Source: a virus
Strand: one strand, 5' to 3'
IMG/VR virus record: IMGVR_UViG_3300008110_010000
Span: 130,036 to 194,035 of that record
Length of the DNA: 64,000 nt
This document shows positions 59,601 to 64,000 of this stretch, in pieces. The stretch's first letter is position 1; every line of letters begins with the position of its first letter. The notes under the pieces were generated by a model that worked only from the letters and a program-made list of their open reading frames with translations, was not told where the DNA came from and searched no databases. The translations under genes and the position numbers were made by a program.

Positions 59601-62480
59601 TCAGCTACTTCAAACCTGATAAAGTCTTCTTCCAATTATTGTGCAGGTTCATTTTCTTTATCCTCTGTTCAAAACGCAGATCCTGCTAGCGAGGATTATT
59701 TCTTAAATTATTTTACTGTAGACGGGAAAGATTTCTACGATCTTGATAATGTTAGATTTAGTTCTGTTGAATCAAAACCAATAGAGCAAAGATATACATG
59801 GTTTACATATGATAATTCTTCAGGATTTTCCGAAACCCTCTACAGAGGGGTAAAAGTAAGAATCAAGGAAAGAACTGAAGCTTCTATCCAAACCAGAGAA
59901 ACTAATTTGTTTAAAACTGGTGATCAGAAATTTAATGATTACAAATTCTCATGTATTTTAAGAGCTGTAGAGGATCCGGATCCTTATGGAGTAACCTCTC
60001 CAGTGACATTTCAAGTACATCAGAACGAAGAATTTAAAACTGTCACATTCATAATTACCTTGATAGTATCTGATGTTAGATTTGTAGATCCTGAAAAGTT
60101 AAAAGATATTCTATATTTGGCATCAGGTCCAGCAGATGTATCTCAATCAAATTCAACTGGATCCTGGTATTTTAATCCTACTGGAATACACGGAGGTGCG
60201 GATTATTTTGGTCTATATTCTCTTTCTAATAAATTAAGACATAAGGTAACGGGAGGATCAGGAACTGATGAGTATTCTAGAATAACATCAAGTCCAGCTG
60301 GTCTGCTTAATTCAGATCTTTCCTATGTTAAGTTGAGTTCGGGATTGAATTTTTCCAGTCTTGCAACAATTGGAATTCAGTCAATAGTAAGTTCAACTAC
60401 AGTGGACGGAACGGGTATAGCTGCAATAGCAACAAATCCAAATTATGATACAGATTTAAGGAATGAAGTTCAATTCTATTCCCCTACTACCCCAGTAAAT
60501 TCTTTTTCACCAGGAAGCAGGCCTGCTAATTATCTTGACACGTTTACTCTTTTTTCTCCGAAATCCGGGGATCCTGGAGCTTATTGGTACAGAACCCCAT
60601 GGATTACTGGTGCTGGAAAAAATTACGTAAACTTTAGCGAGATTAGCTATGTTGGGGGTTATTATTTTGATTTTTCTAATCTGGGATATACTCCCCCTAG
60701 TTTTACTTCTGTACCAGTTCCTGTCTCTTATAATATTTTTTCTGCGAGAGCAGTATATCAAGCAGGAGCAGGTCAAAGCTACTGGGATTCTGTTTTTGAT
60801 AAGATAACGTTCCCTGAAATCTATAAACTATTTTTGAATAATAGTCCATACATAAAATATACAAAATCTTATTGGAATACCACAACTCAAAGCACAGTGG
60901 TAACTTCAGATACCTTTGTTTTAGAATTCATAAAACCATCATCCTTCTTACAGACAAACAAATTAATTCCTGTGGAGGAAAATTATAAACCTGAATCTTT
61001 TTCCAATGTTAATGTTGGATATGATTTAGTTTCCGAAGATGATGTGACTGAATTTTTTAGATATGGCGGTGGATATACTCCGAAGTTTTTAGAAATAATA
61101 CATTTTAAAAATACCAAGAATGATTTCTTAGTTTCTGATAGAGATACACCAACTTCTCCTAGTTTACAAATAGATGTTTCTATTTCGGAAAAAATACCAG
61201 GATCCCCCTATTATGGTGTAGGATCTAGCTATGAAATATCAATCGATGGAAAAACCCGAAAAAAAATAAGATTAGTCAGGGGAAACACATATAACTTTGT
61301 TTTTACCAATTTTGTTAAAGATAGTGTTCCCTCGTATTCAGGTTCTTCAACATATTCAGAAAATTCTGTGGTGGATTATCTGGGAAATCTTTATATCTCA
61401 TTAGCAAATTCAAACACAGGAAACACCCCAACTTCTTCCCCACTTTGGTGGACATCTTATTCGGTTGTTGCAAGAAAGGATTTCGTTCTTTCCATTCTTA
61501 AAAATAGTGGGGAAAGCGCTGATGTATATTCGAAAGGATTTACATACTCGGGTGTAACTGGAGCAACTTTTATCGTTCCTCAAAATGCTCCCGATGAAAT
61601 ATATTATGAGTTAAAAGATGAAAGTTACTCTGGGGGATCCTCCTTAATTGCAGAAAGCTTAGAATATAAAAACGTAACATTTGGCTCCAATAAGGATAAT
61701 TTTGGAAAAGTTAAAAATGTTAATTTCTATAAGTATGCAAAATCTAATCCCTTCCAAGTAGATCCGCAATCCGGATATAAAGCGGAATACCCGCTCATAG
61801 GAGAATCCCCTATAGGTATAAGAGACACGTTTATTTTTGAGAGCACGTGGGATCCTGGAAGATATAGAGAATACAGTACAGGAAATAGTTTTAGTTATAT
61901 CCCAGGAACTAAAAATATGATAGAACAGAAAAATTTCTTCGGTAGTAAGGTGATGAAAACACCAAACACCATAAGGGAAGATTTTCAACTAAAATATTCC
62001 TCTTCGATTTCTGATGTGTTTAGTGTTAACAAGGACCTTTATCCTAAGTATGAAATCCTTTGGGAAGAAACTGAAACCGAGATAAAGGCTCTTTTAATAG
62101 TTGAAAGAACCGCTATAAAGCATTTTCAAGAGGGGGGAATTGATAAAAAATTTAGTGAAATCTTGGTTCCTGAATTTGGTATCGGGGACGGAACTATCCT
62201 ATCTGATGACATTGACGAATATTTAAAAAACAACGTTCTTCCCCAGTATGAAACTAAAGAGATAGTGGTTTATATTAAAAAGATTAGAAGAACTGAAGGA
62301 GTAGATTTGGATCCTATAATTACAAATTTAAGCAATTATGAAAAGATATCTTCCGGATTTGTGAAGACAAATAACAATGATATTAAAAAACGTAGCCAGT
62401 TAGAATTTGAGTATAGGTTGCAGAAGGATCCAACATATGATTATTCTGTCGCCTTCTCTTTACTGGTCGGAAAGATATAA
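56682..62480 (+). CDS. Very large peripheral baseplate protein
   Basis: The 1,932-residue protein begins MATKKGKYKSSFGVLRSNPR and is almost entirely beta-rich, Ser/Tyr/Asn/Asp-heavy sequence without coiled coils. A CBM5/12-like module is near residues 1545-1590 (SSTYSENSVVDYLGNLY, then a Trp pair). Repeated Y-x-F-V-x-D/G strands suggest stacked beta domains. T4 has no counterpart of this size, so the protein is probably a lineage-specific arm or fibre network. Its last codons and stop lie beside the promoter motif of the collagen-like gene. Confidence 0.82.
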   Translation: MATKKGKYKSSFGVLRSNPRISGNLKISVDSSGNLWFNSIDSNDEMSKNQYKGYRISPDGDFAQDVYNFFDEGKTPGDFVFGLKNEKSPKDTYTSTLSDQFDGFYHAGANPLISNLYEEEFSFLAPIRVQRDLPKYFVIFRITDPIDFSYLIPVTSLTVGKTYKVVEKYGLDKNSNSYLPYKIKSSGTEYSSGEIFVASSTGFDLVQGQGDVILLDSNYNIQFIGDEQDHFIENILPKSRIVATYSLQEDSKLGKYLSKIRSNINYTQSLIDVKFEKDSLTTYNGVSIKDGVFCKKGEYLNSVFSADAPIIETDELITDGFKRNGVISHSILNLEFLFNDPDADLYSINRYYGFYVDDIKTGTFRLSADLFFNNSASVNNFPEPKSPYQISDKMTSSYYQQNDNGLRLFVDPDSIWGYVPTSDDVHTNERLKSFYIKDKNRNFYSYKQIKNYSTDATNSDKWGTGTTQNDLLIISNKLVDLSVFSGPNSLKTKEYKGEISEETGRSYSVIKIDGQLLPNDAIVLYHPFGVNQIGNRRFDYFVASELTYVRGGWGPGSFTDEGGVYYFHPFGTKSQIAEAIAGVLNSVNYKSYRAFAIGNEVIIRTSGSDETNNNLFSLFSYRDYYNKLSFDRRGKIFFNDIDVNDLTTDLKFIGGSKYSNTRIKIKNEDAYKLSVDRSYIKTNFGLSKVKFIGKCVDYSDSELQYNTIKDYLTHSIVEIQDNTHTVLRGSLGTIITEELVDIETGVFSFYPTKDLDVDFWSSTYGKTPTEEYYRYIDVQPDGITPIYEGIDYAVANGSTVSYMGSTYGPTGSYIFRGGTASNYSLISGNNSGKANVVPLMYVKDLNQARFFGFNDPLPDLDRFPGFAGLQEIKYLDEASQISSKRDQMNFGKVDNEYDVLKENYLRSLVTRSRVTPYITKWVYEGGTDVRGNDYRLNSSSAFTPLNFSPGFFSPGRDPLYFTNEWYVLETPPISATSNLIKSSSNYCAGSFSLSSVQNADPASEDYFLNYFTVDGKDFYDLDNVRFSSVESKPIEQRYTWFTYDNSSGFSETLYRGVKVRIKERTEASIQTRETNLFKTGDQKFNDYKFSCILRAVEDPDPYGVTSPVTFQVHQNEEFKTVTFIITLIVSDVRFVDPEKLKDILYLASGPADVSQSNSTGSWYFNPTGIHGGADYFGLYSLSNKLRHKVTGGSGTDEYSRITSSPAGLLNSDLSYVKLSSGLNFSSLATIGIQSIVSSTTVDGTGIAAIATNPNYDTDLRNEVQFYSPTTPVNSFSPGSRPANYLDTFTLFSPKSGDPGAYWYRTPWITGAGKNYVNFSEISYVGGYYFDFSNLGYTPPSFTSVPVPVSYNIFSARAVYQAGAGQSYWDSVFDKITFPEIYKLFLNNSPYIKYTKSYWNTTTQSTVVTSDTFVLEFIKPSSFLQTNKLIPVEENYKPESFSNVNVGYDLVSEDDVTEFFRYGGGYTPKFLEIIHFKNTKNDFLVSDRDTPTSPSLQIDVSISEKIPGSPYYGVGSSYEISIDGKTRKKIRLVRGNTYNFVFTNFVKDSVPSYSGSSTYSENSVVDYLGNLYISLANSNTGNTPTSSPLWWTSYSVVARKDFVLSILKNSGESADVYSKGFTYSGVTGATFIVPQNAPDEIYYELKDESYSGGSSLIAESLEYKNVTFGSNKDNFGKVKNVNFYKYAKSNPFQVDPQSGYKAEYPLIGESPIGIRDTFIFESTWDPGRYREYSTGNSFSYIPGTKNMIEQKNFFGSKVMKTPNTIREDFQLKYSSSISDVFSVNKDLYPKYEILWEETETEIKALLIVERTAIKHFQEGGIDKKFSEILVPEFGIGDGTILSDDIDEYLKNNVLPQYETKEIVVYIKKIRRTEGVDLDPIITNLSNYEKISSGFVKTNNNDIKKRSQLEFEYRLQKDPTYDYSVAFSLLVGKI

Positions 62481-62481
62481 G

Positions 62482-62491
62482 GATATATAAA
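62482..62491 (+). promoter_or_regulatory. Late-promoter-like motif GATATATAAA
   Basis: An exact GATATATAAA starts one base after the stop codon region of the large baseplate gene and ends 16 bases before the collagen-like gene's ATG. Confidence 0.6.
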
Positions 62492-62507
62492 ATTAATTTA
62501 GATAGAA

Positions 62508-64000
62508 ATGCCACTTATTAATATTTTAAATGTTCTTCCGGGAGACTCCCAAACAATCTTGATAGACAAGATTAATTACAATTTTGATCAAATCTTGACG
62601 GCTGGTGGAGGACCCCAGGGACCTCAGGGAATAAGAGGCGCTACTGGAGCTATCGGACCTCAAGGTATACAAGGACCAACCGGACCCCAGGGACTAAGAG
62701 GAGCTAGATGGTATGTCCAACAAACAGCACCAGCAATCGGGAATCTTTATAATACTCCTTGGGGAGAGCCTGAACTTGGAGACTATTGGCTTTCAGATAG
62801 TACAGATACAAATCCTTATGGGATCTATGTCTATGATGAAACTTCCCCGGGAAGTGGATCGTTAACTTGGCAATATTCTGGCGTATTTTTTTCTAACACG
62901 TCCGCATTTGTTCCTGTTGATAATACGAATTTAACTGACGATAGAGTATTAATTCATGATACTAATTTTAGCCACAAATATGGATTATTATTAAGCGATA
63001 GAGGGGGGACAGGTGCAGATCCTAGTTATCAATATACTGAACTTAATAAGTTTGGATTAAATGGCGAAAGAGCTAAACTTAAAATTGCAACGGATCCTAG
63101 TTCTAATATAGCTTCATTGATATCTTTCGGAAGAGCTAATCAAGACGAAGCTAATAGAACAAGTGCAGGTTTTAGCCAGAGCAGAAATCCAAGATTTAGA
63201 TGGAAAAATCCAGGAGCTGTTACAACTGATTATGATATTGAATTTTTTAGCCCCGGAGGCAGTGTGTCTTTTCTAGCTGCTTCAAATAGTTTTGACGTTC
63301 AAGCATCAAGAGTTAATATTACAGGTGCTAACTGGATCAATGCTACAGGAGGATCTATAAGACTTAGAAGATCCTCAGGAAGCTTTGTTAACAGTGGAGT
63401 CGGTACATACTTTGCCGATGGGACGGAAATGAGGTATTCTCCAGATTATACCAACAGTGTCGGTAATTTTATAGTTGGTGATGCTATTACAACTCAAGGA
63501 AACAAAGGAATAATTCTTTCCAATTCAGGAGCTACTAACGGAAGAAATGTTATCTTCAAAAGTGGGAACACTGCAGTTGGTAGTGTTTTTGGTGGACTAA
63601 TGGCGGAGAAGGCAGCGGATAGCGTTGCTATTGCAGGAGTTTCATTTGCTCTTGACGGCTCTGCCTCAACCGAAACAAGAATCGATTTATCAGTAAGTAA
63701 TACTTCAGGTAATAATGTTACGAGACTCAGATTAGACAAAGATGGTAATTTACAATTTAGATTTGGGATTTTTACCGGATCTACGAGAGATGGATTAGTT
63801 TACATGCAGGATTCTGCATCAGGGGAATCTGGTGCTAATCTAACCATCAAATCTGGAGCTGGTACTGCAGCTCCTGGCGGAAATCTTTATCTATATGGTG
63901 GATTAGGAGCAGCAGGAAGCACAGGGGGTAATGTAGTAATCCATCCCGGTCCAGTCCTATCTGGCGGTGGATCTAAAGGAGGAAATATTTATTTACATCC
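62508..64000 (+). CDS. Collagen-like tail fibre protein (3' end outside the window)
   Basis: The frame starts MPLINILNVLPGDS and stays open to the last base, giving at least 497 residues. Residues 1-33 form an attachment segment (LIDKINYNFDQIL) of a type I associate with phage fibre N-termini. Eleven Gly-x-y triplets follow (residues 35-67), then a beta-rich body with WYVQ, DYWLSDS and Gly/Ser/Ala/Asn-rich strands typical of fibre shafts, including repeated GGN-[IV]-x-[IVL]-H/Y turns near the end. Collagen-like triplets form a trimeric stalk. There is no stop codon, so the C-terminal tip or receptor domain is not visible. Confidence 0.88.
   Translation, partial: MPLINILNVLPGDSQTILIDKINYNFDQILTAGGGPQGPQGIRGATGAIGPQGIQGPTGPQGLRGARWYVQQTAPAIGNLYNTPWGEPELGDYWLSDSTDTNPYGIYVYDETSPGSGSLTWQYSGVFFSNTSAFVPVDNTNLTDDRVLIHDTNFSHKYGLLLSDRGGTGADPSYQYTELNKFGLNGERAKLKIATDPSSNIASLISFGRANQDEANRTSAGFSQSRNPRFRWKNPGAVTTDYDIEFFSPGGSVSFLAASNSFDVQASRVNITGANWINATGGSIRLRRSSGSFVNSGVGTYFADGTEMRYSPDYTNSVGNFIVGDAITTQGNKGIILSNSGATNGRNVIFKSGNTAVGSVFGGLMAEKAADSVAIAGVSFALDGSASTETRIDLSVSNTSGNNVTRLRLDKDGNLQFRFGIFTGSTRDGLVYMQDSASGESGANLTIKSGAGTAAPGGNLYLYGGLGAAGSTGGNVVIHPGPVLSGGGSKGGNIYLH
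62610..62708 (+). repeat. Eleven collagen-like Gly-x-y triplets
   Basis: Eleven consecutive codon triplets begin with Gly, several as GPQ, GPT or GIQ, ending just before RW-Y. Pro and Gln are common at x and y positions, as in phage collagen-like stalks. Confidence 0.9.

Noticed and set aside
1-64000. tRNA genes, CRISPR arrays, insertion sequences or attachment sites
   Set aside because: No cloverleaf-like, regularly spaced repeat, transposase or direct-repeat signals were evident; intergenic gaps are short and almost all sequence is coding.

Overview
The window looks like part of a large tailed-phage genome, a T4-like contractile-tailed myovirus, and probably one that infects a Bacteroidetes/Flavobacteriia host. 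The phage assignment rests on recognisable T4-type morphogenesis proteins: a gp22-like prohead core protein, a gp23-like major capsid protein, gp53-, gp25- and gp6-like baseplate wedge proteins, a gp5-like OB-fold spike and a gp27-like hub. The host guess is an inference. The DNA is AT-rich, start codons are preceded by A-rich stretches with almost no Shine-Dalgarno sequence (a Bacteroidetes habit), and the largest tail protein carries propeller and PKD-like modules that are common in Bacteroidetes surface proteins. Terminase, portal, sheath, tube and replication genes are absent, so the genome extends well beyond both ends.

Layout. 1-12.5 kb: the end of the gp22-like scaffold gene, the major capsid gene and a strong terminator, then small genes whose products start with short segments resembling the T4 capsid-targeting sequence of packaged internal proteins. 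Among them sit a P-loop kinase, a class II asparagine synthetase and, on the minus strand, a RimK ATP-grasp ligase fused to a retropepsin-like protease. 13.4-22.0 kb: an uninterrupted 11-gene glycan cassette with glycosyltransferases, a GT10 fucosyltransferase, a pyruvyltransferase, an acyltransferase, two methyltransferases and both enzymes of GDP-L-fucose synthesis. 22.0-24.6 kb: small genes, including a Nudix hydrolase. 24.7-64 kb: tail and baseplate genes. These are interrupted by a four-domain S1-like RNA-binding protein, an amidoligase-like enzyme with a beta-helix-like tail, and an inverted phoH. The window ends inside a collagen-like fibre gene.

How the parts may work together. A recurring GATATATAAA-type motif lies just upstream of many starts and resembles the T4 late promoter, so head and tail genes are probably late-expressed from short-leader or leaderless transcripts. 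The glycan cassette could decorate the virion or remodel the host surface. The RimK-protease fusion, asparagine synthetase and amidoligase form an unusual set of amide-bond-forming enzymes whose substrates are unknown. There is no gene-free stretch longer than about 150 bases, and I saw no tRNA, CRISPR array or insertion sequence.
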